DNA from: Haloimpatiens massiliensis
Lineage (GTDB): Bacteria; Bacillota; Clostridia; Clostridiales; Clostridiaceae
Length of the DNA stretch: 64,000 nt
Direction of reading: 5' to 3'
Assembly: GCF_900184255.1 (NCBI RefSeq)
Contig: NZ_LT854640.1
Location: 945,593 to 1,009,592, forward strand
Positions 33,934 to 42,677 of this stretch are shown here, one piece after another (within the stretch, counting starts at the first letter, position 1; the number at the start of each line of letters is the position of its first letter). Made by a program: the position numbers and the translations under genes. Below the pieces are notes generated by a model. That model was given only the letters and a program-made list of their open reading frames with translations, did no database searches and was not told the DNA's origin.

Positions 33934-34593
33934 CTATTTATAATTTCTAGGTCCAAATATTCCTTGGCCTACCCTTATCATGTTCGAGCCCTCATCTAGT
34001 GCAACTTTATAGTCACCAGACATGCCCATAGATAGTATCTCCATACTTATGTTCTCATAACTTCTATTTTTTAACTCTTGAAAAATATTATTCATTTTTC
34101 TAAAGTACTTTCTATTTTCCTCTTCTGTCCCTTTAGGTATTATGCACATAAGGCCTCTTACATTCACATTACTACATTGCGCACATTCATCTATAAGTTC
34201 ATCCATTTCACTTAAATAAATTCCTGTTTTACTCTCTTCTTCACCTATATTAATTTGTATTAATACATTTGCCACAGCCTCTTTAGCCTTAAACCTCTTC
34301 TGTATTTCCTTTAACAGCTTTATGCTGTCTAAAGAATGAATTAAATGAACTTTCCCTACTATATATTTTACCTTGTTTGTCTGAAGGTGACCTATTAAAT
34401 GCCAACGGACGTCTTGGTGAAATTTATCATACTTATCTACTAATTCCTGTACTTTATTTTCCCCAAAATCCCTTATGCCCATGTCATATGCATGTTCCAT
34501 TTCCTCTATATTTCTAGTTTTAGAGACGGCAATAAGTGTAGTACCTTCTTTTAATTCATTTAAAACATGTTTAATATTTTCTTCTATAGACAA
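33934..34593 (-). CDS. YggS/PLPBP family pyridoxal-phosphate-binding protein
   Basis: A 219-residue TIM-barrel protein with the PLP lysine in TLIAVSKTR (about residue 25), then FGENKVQELVDK, WHLIGHLQTNKVKYI and SMGMSGDYKVA. Family members keep vitamin B6 pools balanced. It is ylmE of the division block. The start is TTG at 34593 with AGGGAGCG 6 nt upstream. About 113 bp of AT-rich DNA precede it and may hold its promoter. Confidence 0.93.
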   Translation of the reverse strand: MSIEENIKHVLNELKEGTTLIAVSKTRNIEEMEHAYDMGIRDFGENKVQELVDKYDKFHQDVRWHLIGHLQTNKVKYIVGKVHLIHSLDSIKLLKEIQKRFKAKEAVANVLIQINIGEEESKTGIYLSEMDELIDECAQCSNVNVRGLMCIIPKGTEEENRKYFRKMNNIFQELKNRSYENISMEILSMGMSGDYKVALDEGSNMIRVGQGIFGPRNYK

Positions 34594-34706
34594 TTCTATC
34601 GCTCCCTAACAAAAATTACGTCATAAATGGTAAATTATTTATAATATTCTTCAAAAACACTGAAAATCCTTTCAAAACAGAATAATTTTTAATTAAATTT
34701 AATTTA

Positions 34707-35426
34707 TTATTTTATCTTTGGTTTTGCCTTCTTATATTCTTTACTGCCTACATAAGAATTTATCTTTATATTGTCCTGAACCTTCACATCTACATTTATT
34801 TTCCTAAGAATCATCAAATACTTTAAATAATTTTCATTCATAAGCATATATTTTTCCATAACATCTTTATTACCTATAGCATTAATATAAAAAGGAGATA
34901 CTATGGTTATTCCATTTAGTTTAATATTAGTTCCTCCGCAATAATCATAGGTCCCATCTACTATTCTCTGTCCGTTTACCTCAATAGCTTCTGCTCCTGC
35001 ACTCTTTAAATCATTTATTATAAATATAATATCGTAAAAATGTACTAAATAATCTTCGCTTCCTGTAGTATTATATTCATCTATAGCATCATTAACTGTG
35101 ATAGTTATTCCTTCTCCCTCCACATCAGTCATACCTAAAATAGCCTTATTTTCTTGTAATTCATCTTGTATATCGGCTATAATTTTATATCTATCCTCTT
35201 CGCTATTTTTATACTTAGCAAGCTTTGAATTATACTTTCTGTACTGACTTTTTAAATTACTAATTTCATTGTACAGTTTACTTCTATCTGCATAAGCATT
35301 TTGATATTGATCTACTGACAAGAAATTATTAATTTTCTCACTTTTAAAATCTATATTCATAGAAATTAAAATTCCTATAATTATACATGAAATTAATACA
35401 AATATATGAGCTTCATTAGTCCTCAT
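34707..35426 (-). CDS. DUF881 protein (YlxX/YlxW-like), copy 2
   Basis: A 239-residue protein with an N-terminal membrane helix (HIFVLISCIIIGILISMNID), a coiled coil (about 40-95) and a DUF881 domain: GEGITITVNDA, DIIFIINDLKSAGAEAIEVN, and TIVSPFYINAIG. Paired DUF881 genes around sbp are usual near ftsQ/ftsZ in Firmicutes; function is unknown. GAGGGTG precedes the ATG. Paralogous to the protein at 35790. Confidence 0.9.
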   Translation of the reverse strand: MRTNEAHIFVLISCIIIGILISMNIDFKSEKINNFLSVDQYQNAYADRSKLYNEISNLKSQYRKYNSKLAKYKNSEEDRYKIIADIQDELQENKAILGMTDVEGEGITITVNDAIDEYNTTGSEDYLVHFYDIIFIINDLKSAGAEAIEVNGQRIVDGTYDYCGGTNIKLNGITIVSPFYINAIGNKDVMEKYMLMNENYLKYLMILRKINVDVKVQDNIKINSYVGSKEYKKAKPKIK

Positions 35427-35436
35427 TTAATCACCC

Positions 35437-35778
35437 TCACTGATGTGATTTAGCTTTTTCAATAAGCACTCTTCTTATGGTAGCAAAGTTGTCAAATATT
35501 CTACTACCAAAAACTATAACTGCTGCCAAATAAATAGGAACTCCCAATTTATCTCCTAAATAAGCCAATGCTGCTGCAAGAACTGCATTTCCAAAAAAAC
35601 CAGATATAAATATATCTACTCTAAATTGCTTAGCTAAGCTTGCCTTTAAGGCTCCAAATACAGAATCCAAGCAAGCAAATATCGCAACAGATATATATGG
35701 TGAAAACTTATCCGGTATATTTATATTTAAAACAGCACCTAAAATTATTCCTAAAATTAATCCTACTAGAGCTATCAT
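35437..35778 (-). CDS. sbp: Small basic membrane protein Sbp (DUF1290)
   Basis: A 113-residue protein with three or more membrane helices and the family blocks GLILGIILGAVLNINIP, YISVAIFACLDSVFGALKAS and ISGFFGNAVLAAALAYLGDK. Function unknown; conserved in the division region. It sits between two DUF881 genes with 10-11 bp gaps. GGGGGAG precedes the ATG. Confidence 0.9.
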   Translation of the reverse strand: MIALVGLILGIILGAVLNINIPDKFSPYISVAIFACLDSVFGALKASLAKQFRVDIFISGFFGNAVLAAALAYLGDKLGVPIYLAAVIVFGSRIFDNFATIRRVLIEKAKSHQ

Positions 35779-35789
35779 AGTGACTCCCC

Positions 35790-36509
35790 CTATTTATCCT
35801 TTACAGTTTTAGCATAATTAAATTTAAATATTTTATTAGTTTTCTTTATTAATATATTTTTTTCAACATTCCATTTAACATCACAACTTTCAGTTAAGAC
35901 CGATGGTATGCTACCTGGAAAATTTATAGCTTGCTCCAATGCAGCTTTATCACCTATTGCCTTGATAGTTACTCTTTTTACTGGAGATATTTTATCATTA
36001 TCTATCCTTATAGCATTACCGCCATTTCTTATACCTGTATTAGAAGTTATTCTAACATCATTTACAGATATAGCTTCTGCACCACCTGCATATAATTCAT
36101 TTATTATATAAAGAATATCTCTATCATTCATAGGAAAACCCTCAAGCCCTACTTTAAAAAAATCACTTCTAGGGGTAATGTACATAACTATACCTTCTCC
36201 CTCCAAATCTGTTTCACCTAAAAAATTTCTTGTATCATCCAATTCTTCTTTTAATTTTTTGGTGGAGTCGTCTCTACCCACAACTTCCGTTTCATATTGC
36301 CTTAATTTATACTGTAGGTCATTTATTTTAAACTCCATATCTTTTTTTTCTTTCTTTAATTGTTCTATTTCAACAACTATTTCTGGATCGCTCTTATTAC
36401 TATCTATACTTTCCTGCCTCTTATTCACAATTTTAAGTTGATATGTAAGCATAAAGCCCAATAGACAACATACTAACGCTATAGAAATTTGTGCTCCTAA
36501 CTTCTTCAT
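35790..36509 (-). CDS. DUF881 protein (YlxX/YlxW-like), copy 1
   Basis: A 239-residue protein with an N-terminal membrane helix (GAQISIALVCCLLGFMLTYQ), a coiled coil (about 40-90) and a DUF881 domain (GEGIVMYITPRSDF, DILYIINELYAGGAEAISVN, VTIKAIGDKAALEQAIN). Same length as the copy at 34707, implying an old duplication. AGGAGG precedes the ATG. It lies 11 bp after ftsQ. Confidence 0.9.
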   Translation of the reverse strand: MKKLGAQISIALVCCLLGFMLTYQLKIVNKRQESIDSNKSDPEIVVEIEQLKKEKKDMEFKINDLQYKLRQYETEVVGRDDSTKKLKEELDDTRNFLGETDLEGEGIVMYITPRSDFFKVGLEGFPMNDRDILYIINELYAGGAEAISVNDVRITSNTGIRNGGNAIRIDNDKISPVKRVTIKAIGDKAALEQAINFPGSIPSVLTESCDVKWNVEKNILIKKTNKIFKFNYAKTVKDK

Positions 36510-36520
36510 ATATAATCCTC

Positions 36521-37333
36521 CTACTTTTCTATGTGAAATACAGGATTCCCCTTAAAGCTCACATCTACATATCCTTTTCTTTTTTGCAAATTTTGCTTTT
36601 TGATTATAGCTACAGCCCTGTTTAATTTATCTTCTAAATTATTATAATCACCCATTTTAACGCACATATTACCATAATAAACTTTTATATCATAAATATT
36701 AGTTACATCAACAATACTCATAGTCATCTTTGAAGTATTATTAATTACTAAATCCGTTATGTTTTTTACAGCTTCTGCTTTTCTTTGATCCTTGTAAGGA
36801 AGTACTTGTCCTATAACCAAATTATTTTTTTCATATCCTACTAATTTTATTAATTTCATTGTATTAATATTTTTCCTTTTTTCAAGCACAACGGATTCTT
36901 TATCTATTATATAATAATTAGAATCCTTTTGAGCATAAAAAGCTGCACTTCTCTCATTAACATCTATTAATATTTTATTAGGTAACCTTCTTTTAATTTG
37001 TACTTTTAATATATATGGATTTCTTAATATATCGTCCTTAATGCTTCTAACATTAATACTAAATATATTATTTCCTTTTTTAATTCCCGATAATTTTATT
37101 ATTTCATCTTTTGTTACATTACTATTATTAATCACAACTATATCTTTTATACTAAAATAAGGTAATTTCAAAAGTAAAGTTAAAGAAATTATTGCAAGTA
37201 AAGAAGTTAAAAATAAAAGTTTTATGGCCATTTTTTTTCTTTTTCTTTTTTTTATAAGCTTATCTCTATTTTCAATTATATATTTGCTTTCTTCTAAATA
37301 AGTAACATTATTGTTTTTATTGTTTTTCTCCAT
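36521..37333 (-). CDS. ftsQ: Division protein FtsQ/DivIB
   Basis: A 270-residue bitopic protein: cytoplasmic basic stretch (KKRKRKKMAIK), one membrane helix (LLFLTSLLAIISLTLLLKL), the POTRA domain starting FSIKDIVVINNSNVTKDEII and the beta domain (RRLPNKILIDVNERSAAFY). It belongs to the FtsQ-FtsL-FtsB septal complex. No strong ribosome site precedes the ATG (GAAAG). Confidence 0.92.
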   Translation of the reverse strand: MEKNNKNNNVTYLEESKYIIENRDKLIKKRKRKKMAIKLLFLTSLLAIISLTLLLKLPYFSIKDIVVINNSNVTKDEIIKLSGIKKGNNIFSINVRSIKDDILRNPYILKVQIKRRLPNKILIDVNERSAAFYAQKDSNYYIIDKESVVLEKRKNINTMKLIKLVGYEKNNLVIGQVLPYKDQRKAEAVKNITDLVINNTSKMTMSIVDVTNIYDIKVYYGNMCVKMGDYNNLEDKLNRAVAIIKKQNLQKRKGYVDVSFKGNPVFHIEK

Positions 37334-37660
37334 ACTTTCACATCTTTCTAAGCTTAATATAGTTTTTATATTCTAGTCATATACTATCTTTTTTTACAAT
37401 AATTCAAAATTTAATTATTCAACTTTCGCACGTAATTTTGAAACTCTACATTAAATGAATAAAGAAAATATAAATATAGTTTTTAATTTAAAACAATTCC
37501 TCATTAAAGATTCAAATTCGCAAAAATTTCTTTAATTATATTTTATTTAAAGCGCCTAAATGGTTTTTCTGTTAATTTTATAACTGTAAAAATTAAATTA
37601 ATTATTATTTTAACATAATAACTATGAATTACTAAAGTATCATTAGTATTATTTTAACAT
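37334..37660. other. Gene-free AT-rich spacer between ftsW/spoVE and ftsQ
   Basis: About 330 bp without an open frame. It contains a dispersed repeat copy (37429-37471), a 18-bp direct repeat (37603-37620 and 37647-37664) and probably the ftsQ promoter, which I could not place with confidence. The spot where murG, murB or similar genes often lie in other Firmicutes is empty. Confidence 0.6.
37429..37471 (+). repeat. Dispersed intergenic repeat, copy 2
   Basis: Contains CAACTTTCGCA and CTCTACATTAAATGAATA, matching the copy at 18464-18512 with one gap, in the same orientation. Intergenic, upstream of ftsQ. Confidence 0.5.
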
Positions 37661-37664
37661 AATA
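37603..37664. repeat. Direct repeat of 18 bp
   Basis: TATTATTTTAACATAATA occurs at 37603-37620 and again at 37647-37664, 44 bp apart, between the ftsW/spoVE terminator and ftsQ. Each unit is itself nearly palindromic (TATTATTTTAA/TTAACATAATA). It may be a binding site pair or a chance of AT-rich DNA. Confidence 0.45.
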
Positions 37665-37700
37665 TAAATTAGCATACCAGTAGGTATGCTAATTTATATT
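37661..37700 (-). terminator. 18-bp perfect hairpin overlapping the ftsW/spoVE stop
   Basis: AATATAAATTAGCATACC and its exact inverse (arms 37661-37678 and 37683-37700, loop 4 nt) include the TAG stop codon of the gene ending at 37689. The 3' side is T/A-rich rather than a pure T-run. Likely end of the dcw transcript or an mRNA stability element. Confidence 0.7.
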
Positions 37701-38789
37701 GTTATGTCTAGAAACATTTAAGAGTACTCCCATAGCAGTCATATTAAATAGTAATGCCGACCCTCCATAACTTATGAAAGGTAGTGGTACCCCTGTTACC
37801 GGCATAGAACCAGTAGCAACTGCTATATTAATCAAAGCCTGAACACCGACTACAGATGTTATGCCTATAGCTAAAATACTACCATATACATCTTTTGCAT
37901 TTACAGCTGTTTTTATTCCTCTCCAAACAAATATTACAAATAATGTTATTATGAATATACATCCTATTAACCCTAGTTCTTCACCTATAACTGAAAATAT
38001 AAAATCATTGTGAGGTTCAGGCATAAAGTTCTTTTGCCTTGATCTAGTAAACCCTACACCTAAAATACCTCCAGAACCTAGTGAAAGCAAGGATTGTATT
38101 AATTGATATCCCGTCTTCTTAGGATCTAACCAAGGATTTCTAAAGCTCATAAGTCTCTCCATTCTGTATGATGCCGTTACTGTAAAAAAGACCCCTGCCG
38201 CAACTAAAAGGGACCCTAGCCCAATTAAATGTATCATTTTTGCTCCAGAGCAAAATAATATTATAACCGTAACTATCATTATTACAGATGCTATACTAAG
38301 GTTTTTTTCCTTTAAAACTAATGCTGCATAAACACCAGACACCAAAAGAAAGGGAAGAATCCCGTAAATCAAACTCTTAACCTTTTCTCCTTTTCTTTCT
38401 ACGCTTTTAGCCATATAAAGCACCACAGTATATTTAGCTATTTCAGATGGCTGAATAGTTAATGGTCCTAGTCTTATCCATCTTTGAGCGCTATTCACTG
38501 GTGGAAATGCAAATACTGCCAATAATAACACTATTGTTATTAACATAATAGCTTCATTATATTTCTTTAATTTATGATAATCTATATTCAGTGCTATTAT
38601 CATAAAAATAGTGCCTAAAACAGAAAAAATAAATTGTTTCTTTAAAAAGTAATATCCATCTTTTTGGAACCAAAGAGCACTATTGTAACTTGCACTTCCT
38701 ACTAATATTACTCCTAATGTTACTAAAAGAAGTATTGTAGTGAATAAAACGAAATCAATTTTTCCCTTTTTTAATTTGGGTGTATTCAT
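37689..38789 (-). CDS. spoVE: SEDS-family glycosyltransferase (FtsW/SpoVE)
   Basis: A 366-residue, about ten-helix membrane protein that polymerises peptidoglycan with a partner class B PBP. SEDS marks include SAQRWIRLGPLTIQPSEIAKY, MSFRNPWLDPKKTGYQLIQS, HNDFIFSVIGEELGLIG and GVPLPFISYGGSALL. In the same operon as spoVD, so SpoVE is a fair name, but FtsW cannot be excluded because the cluster has just one SEDS gene. AGGAGG precedes the ATG. Confidence 0.9.
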   Translation of the reverse strand: MNTPKLKKGKIDFVLFTTILLLVTLGVILVGSASYNSALWFQKDGYYFLKKQFIFSVLGTIFMIIALNIDYHKLKKYNEAIMLITIVLLLAVFAFPPVNSAQRWIRLGPLTIQPSEIAKYTVVLYMAKSVERKGEKVKSLIYGILPFLLVSGVYAALVLKEKNLSIASVIMIVTVIILFCSGAKMIHLIGLGSLLVAAGVFFTVTASYRMERLMSFRNPWLDPKKTGYQLIQSLLSLGSGGILGVGFTRSRQKNFMPEPHNDFIFSVIGEELGLIGCIFIITLFVIFVWRGIKTAVNAKDVYGSILAIGITSVVGVQALINIAVATGSMPVTGVPLPFISYGGSALLFNMTAMGVLLNVSRHNNIN

Positions 38790-38811
38790 AATACCTCCTC
38801 CTGATTAATTG

Positions 38812-39768
38812 CTATAAGGTTGGCAAGGATAAGAAGGCTATCAAACACAATATAGTTGTTACTATACTAAATATTGACACTACCTTTGTTTCATGCCATC
38901 CACTTAACTCAAAGTGATGGTGAATAGGGCTCATTTTAAAAACCCTCTTCCCTGTAAGTTTAAAGGAAGCAACTTGTATAATTACAGATAAAGCCTCTAA
39001 TACATATATTCCTCCAACTATTATGACTATCAAAGGCAATTTTAGCATCATAGCTACTGCGGCAACCGCTCCTCCTAATGCCAATGATCCAGTGTCTCCC
39101 ATGAATATTGCTGCCGGAAAAGCATTATACCTTAAAAATCCTAGTAATGCCCCTACTGTAATTGCACAAAAGATTGCTATTTTATATTCTCCCATAGAAA
39201 AACTTACCAATGCAAAGAAAGTCATTACCAAAAGTGTAATTGAAGAAGCTAAACCATCTAATCCATCAGTTAAATTAACAGCATTAGTAGTAGCTGCGAA
39301 GTATAAAATTATAAATGGAATATATAAGCTTCCTAAATTCCATGACTTATTTGTAAATGGAATTATTATAGAAGTACCCACATTATTAGCTCCGTAAAAA
39401 GCCAATACACCTGATGCTATCAATAGAAGTAACATCTTTTGATAAGCTCTTAATCCCAAATTATTTTTGTGTATTATTTTAAGCATATCATCTAAAAATC
39501 CTATGGCACCAAAAGCAATAAACGCGTATAAAATCACCATGGATTTATCTTGAGGATTTCTAATAGCCATAATAATAGTTATGGTCACAGAGACTATAAA
39601 TATTATTCCTCCCATAGTAGGAGTGCCTGCCTTTTTCATATGACTCTTAGGACCTTCTGCCCTTATGATTTGACCAAATTTTAATCTATGAAGCATAGGA
39701 ATTAATATAGGTCCTCCAATTAAAGATACTAAAAATGCAACTAATAACCAATATATCATTACTTTCAT
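38812..39768 (-). CDS. mraY: Phospho-N-acetylmuramoyl-pentapeptide transferase
   Basis: A 318-residue, ten-helix membrane enzyme making lipid I from UDP-MurNAc-pentapeptide and undecaprenyl phosphate. Motifs: HMKKAGTPTMGGIIFI, GFLDDMLKI, NAVNLTDGLDGLASS, FMGDTGSLALGG, and SPIHHHFELSGWHE. AAGGTG precedes the ATG. Gaps to neighbours are 13-22 bp. Confidence 0.97.
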   Translation of the reverse strand: MKVMIYWLLVAFLVSLIGGPILIPMLHRLKFGQIIRAEGPKSHMKKAGTPTMGGIIFIVSVTITIIMAIRNPQDKSMVILYAFIAFGAIGFLDDMLKIIHKNNLGLRAYQKMLLLLIASGVLAFYGANNVGTSIIIPFTNKSWNLGSLYIPFIILYFAATTNAVNLTDGLDGLASSITLLVMTFFALVSFSMGEYKIAIFCAITVGALLGFLRYNAFPAAIFMGDTGSLALGGAVAAVAMMLKLPLIVIIVGGIYVLEALSVIIQVASFKLTGKRVFKMSPIHHHFELSGWHETKVVSIFSIVTTILCLIAFLSLPTL

Positions 39769-39781
39769 ATTTTCACCTTCT

Positions 39782-41158
39782 CTAGTAATTTATTATCTGA
39801 AGTTTTTCTACTACATCTTCAAATTTCATGTATCTTGAAGCTTTTACCAAAATATAATCATCTTCTTGTAAAAAATCCTTCATATATATTTCCAATTGTT
39901 GTAAATTATCAAATTGTTTAAAATTTTCTTCTCCAAAACCACTTTTAAAAGCTTCATGAAATTCGCCCAAAGAAAATAAATAATCTATCCCTTTTTCTTT
40001 AGCATATTCAGCTACCTGTTTATGGGCTTCATATGCCATATGCCCTAGTTCTCTCATAGTTCCTAGTATAGCTATCTTTCTATTGCATTTAACATTTACA
40101 AGCACATCTACAGCAGCTTTTACAGAATCAGGACTAGAATTATAACAGTCATTTATTATGGTAAACTTTTTACCTCTTATAAAATCCAATCTCATAGAAG
40201 TAGCCTCTATATTCTTAAATCCTCTAATTATCTCCTCATAGCTTACCTTTAACCCTCTAGCACAAGCAATGGCTAATAATGAATTATATACATTATGCTT
40301 GCCAATCATATCCAAAGTTATCTTTTCACTTAAATCTGAATCTTTTTCTTTAAGCTCATATGAAATTCCATCTTCATTTAATATTATATTTTCAGCCCAG
40401 TAGTGGTTATTACTATTTATTCCCACTTTAATTAAATTAAAATTCTTTTTCTCCACTGTAGACAAGAATTCATCATCACCATTTAGTATTAAAGTATTTT
40501 CATTTTGGAAAAAATCCACTATTTCCATCTTTGCTTTGAGTATGTTTTCTCTAGTTTTTAAATTTTCTATGTGAGAAATTCCTATATTCGTTATAATAGC
40601 TATGTCCGGTTTTGCCACTTCTGCAAGTCTATGAATTTCACCTAAATTACTCATGCCCATTTCTAGTACTGCTACTTCATAGCTATTATCTAGTGACATA
40701 AGCATAAGTGGAAGTCCTATTTCATTATTGAAATTACCCTTTGTTTTAAAAACTTTATATTTCCCACTTAGTGCTGCAGCTACTACATCTTTTGTTGATG
40801 TCTTTCCTGTAGATCCAGTTATGCCTACAATTTTTAAATTTAATTTCTTTCTATAATATTTACCTAAGTCTAATAGTGCTTTATATGTATTTTCTACTAA
40901 TATAACAGATGTTTCTTCATTGATATTATCTTTATTAAATTTAACATCACTTACAATACAAAGATTGGCTCCTTTTTCACTAGCTTCTTCTATAAATTCA
41001 TTAGCATCAAATTTTTCTCCTTTTAAAGCTATAAATATATCTCCCTTTGATAAAGTTCTAGTATCAGTATTTACTCTCGTATATTTCTGACTACTACCCT
41101 TTAAAATCACCTCTCCTTTTATAGCAACCTTTATTTCCTCTAAAGTCAATTTTTCCAC
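39782..41158 (-). CDS. murF: UDP-N-acetylmuramoyl-tripeptide--D-Ala-D-Ala ligase
   Basis: A 458-residue Mur ligase adding D-Ala-D-Ala. ATP loop GITGSTGKTSTKDVVA (about residue 110), NFNNEIGLPLMLMSL, EMGMSNLGEIHRLAEVAKPD and NDCYNSSPDSVKAAV are visible. It begins with GTG at 41158, directly after the murE stop, with AAGGAG inside murE, so translation is coupled. Confidence 0.96.
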   Translation of the reverse strand: MEKLTLEEIKVAIKGEVILKGSSQKYTRVNTDTRTLSKGDIFIALKGEKFDANEFIEEASEKGANLCIVSDVKFNKDNINEETSVILVENTYKALLDLGKYYRKKLNLKIVGITGSTGKTSTKDVVAAALSGKYKVFKTKGNFNNEIGLPLMLMSLDNSYEVAVLEMGMSNLGEIHRLAEVAKPDIAIITNIGISHIENLKTRENILKAKMEIVDFFQNENTLILNGDDEFLSTVEKKNFNLIKVGINSNNHYWAENIILNEDGISYELKEKDSDLSEKITLDMIGKHNVYNSLLAIACARGLKVSYEEIIRGFKNIEATSMRLDFIRGKKFTIINDCYNSSPDSVKAAVDVLVNVKCNRKIAILGTMRELGHMAYEAHKQVAEYAKEKGIDYLFSLGEFHEAFKSGFGEENFKQFDNLQQLEIYMKDFLQEDDYILVKASRYMKFEDVVEKLQIINY

Positions 41159-42607
41159 TTAAAACAGCTCCTTTACTATCTCAGCTATAACTTCTCTTTC
41201 GTCAAAGTGAATAGTTCCATTTTTAAGTACTTGATAGTCTTCGTGTCCCTTTCCTGCAACTACAATAACATCACCCTTTTTTGCTATTTCCATAGCTTTT
41301 TTAATTCCTTCTCTTCTATCAGTAATAACTATATAATTATCTTTAATTATTCCAGATATTACATCTTCTATTATTTTATTAGGCTCTTCAGTTCTTGGGT
41401 TGTCTGAAGTTATTATGGCTATATCACTTAGTTCTGAGCCTATTTTACCCATTATAGGTCTTTTAGCTTTATCCCTATCTCCGCCACATCCAAATACACT
41501 TATAAGTCTTCTCTTTGTAAATTCTCTAGCAGTCTCTAGTATGTTTTGTAATCCATCTGGAGTATGTGCATAATCTACTATTACATCAAATGCTAAATTA
41601 TATTTCTTAGTAACTATTTCACAGCGTCCTGGAACTTGAACCCCATTAAGTCCTCTTATAACCTTCTGTATATCTACCCCTTCATTTAAACATACGGCTG
41701 CACTACCTAGTGCATTGTATACATTATAATTTCCAGGTATCTGCAATTCTACATTTTCACAGTTACCTTTATACAAAATTTTAAATTCTACCCCTCTAGG
41801 ATGCATGCTTATATGCTCTGCTTTTACGTCAGCATCTTCTTTTATTCCATAGCTTATCTTATTATTATTTGCATCTTCTATTACTTGTTTACCATAGGAA
41901 TCATCTATATTCACAATAGAATTAACACTATTTTTAAACAATTCCAATTTAGCTTTATAGTAATTATCAAAAGTTTTATGAAAATCCAAATGGTCCTGAG
42001 TTAAATTTGTAAACATTCCTTGGCAAAATTCTACTCCATATACCCTGTTTAAACTTAAGGAATGTGATGATACCTCCATAACACAATACTCCACTCCATT
42101 ATCTACCATTTTTTTAAATAGTTCATGTAGCTCTAATGATTCCGGTGTAGTTCTTTCAGAATGAAGTTTTTCATTTCCTATATAATTGGCTATAGTTCCT
42201 ATTAATCCAACCTTATAACCTGCCTCTTCTAATATACTTTTTATCATAAAAGCAGAAGTAGTTTTTCCATTGGTACCAGTTATGCCTATTATTCTCATTT
42301 TTTCAGCAGGCCTACCATAAAAATTTGCAGAACATAAAGCTAATGCCTTTCTTCCATCTTTAACTTTTATAATAGTAGTGTCGGCTTCGTATCCTACTAC
42401 ATCATCTTCACACACAATAGCACTGGCACCCTTTTTAAGTACAGAGGAAATAAATTTATGTCCATCTACATTAAATCCCTTAATACAGAAGAATACATCA
42501 CCTTTCTGTATCTTTCTAGAATCATACTGAATATTATTAATTTCTACACTATCATTTCCTTGCAATACGCTGTAATCTAATCCCTCTAGTAATTTTTTTA
42601 AATTCAT
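41159..42607 (-). CDS. murE: UDP-N-acetylmuramoyl-tripeptide synthetase (meso-DAP adding)
   Basis: About 482 residues. ATP loop GITGTNGKTTSAFMI near residue 109, then TTPESLELHELF, EVSSHSLSLNRVYG, and the DNPR motif in SDNPRTEEPNKII, which in this family marks meso-diaminopimelate rather than lysine as substrate. This agrees with dapF at 21338. The frame opens to 42667, but GGAG lies 8 nt before the ATG at 42607 (MNLKKLLEGL). Confidence 0.96.
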   Translation of the reverse strand: MNLKKLLEGLDYSVLQGNDSVEINNIQYDSRKIQKGDVFFCIKGFNVDGHKFISSVLKKGASAIVCEDDVVGYEADTTIIKVKDGRKALALCSANFYGRPAEKMRIIGITGTNGKTTSAFMIKSILEEAGYKVGLIGTIANYIGNEKLHSERTTPESLELHELFKKMVDNGVEYCVMEVSSHSLSLNRVYGVEFCQGMFTNLTQDHLDFHKTFDNYYKAKLELFKNSVNSIVNIDDSYGKQVIEDANNNKISYGIKEDADVKAEHISMHPRGVEFKILYKGNCENVELQIPGNYNVYNALGSAAVCLNEGVDIQKVIRGLNGVQVPGRCEIVTKKYNLAFDVIVDYAHTPDGLQNILETAREFTKRRLISVFGCGGDRDKAKRPIMGKIGSELSDIAIITSDNPRTEEPNKIIEDVISGIIKDNYIVITDRREGIKKAMEIAKKGDVIVVAGKGHEDYQVLKNGTIHFDEREVIAEIVKELF

Positions 42608-42638
42608 AAAAACACTCCATTTCACTAGCAATACAAAT

Positions 42639-42671
42639 GCTGTTGACAAACATAATAATTTTGTCAACAGC
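42639..42671 (-). other. Strong hairpin between spoVD and murE
   Basis: GCTGTTGACAAA pairs with TTTGTCAACAGC (12-bp perfect stem, loop about 9 nt) directly after the spoVD stop. There is no T-run after it, so it may protect or process mRNA, or partially terminate, within the operon. Confidence 0.55.
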
Positions 42672-42677
42672 TTACTA

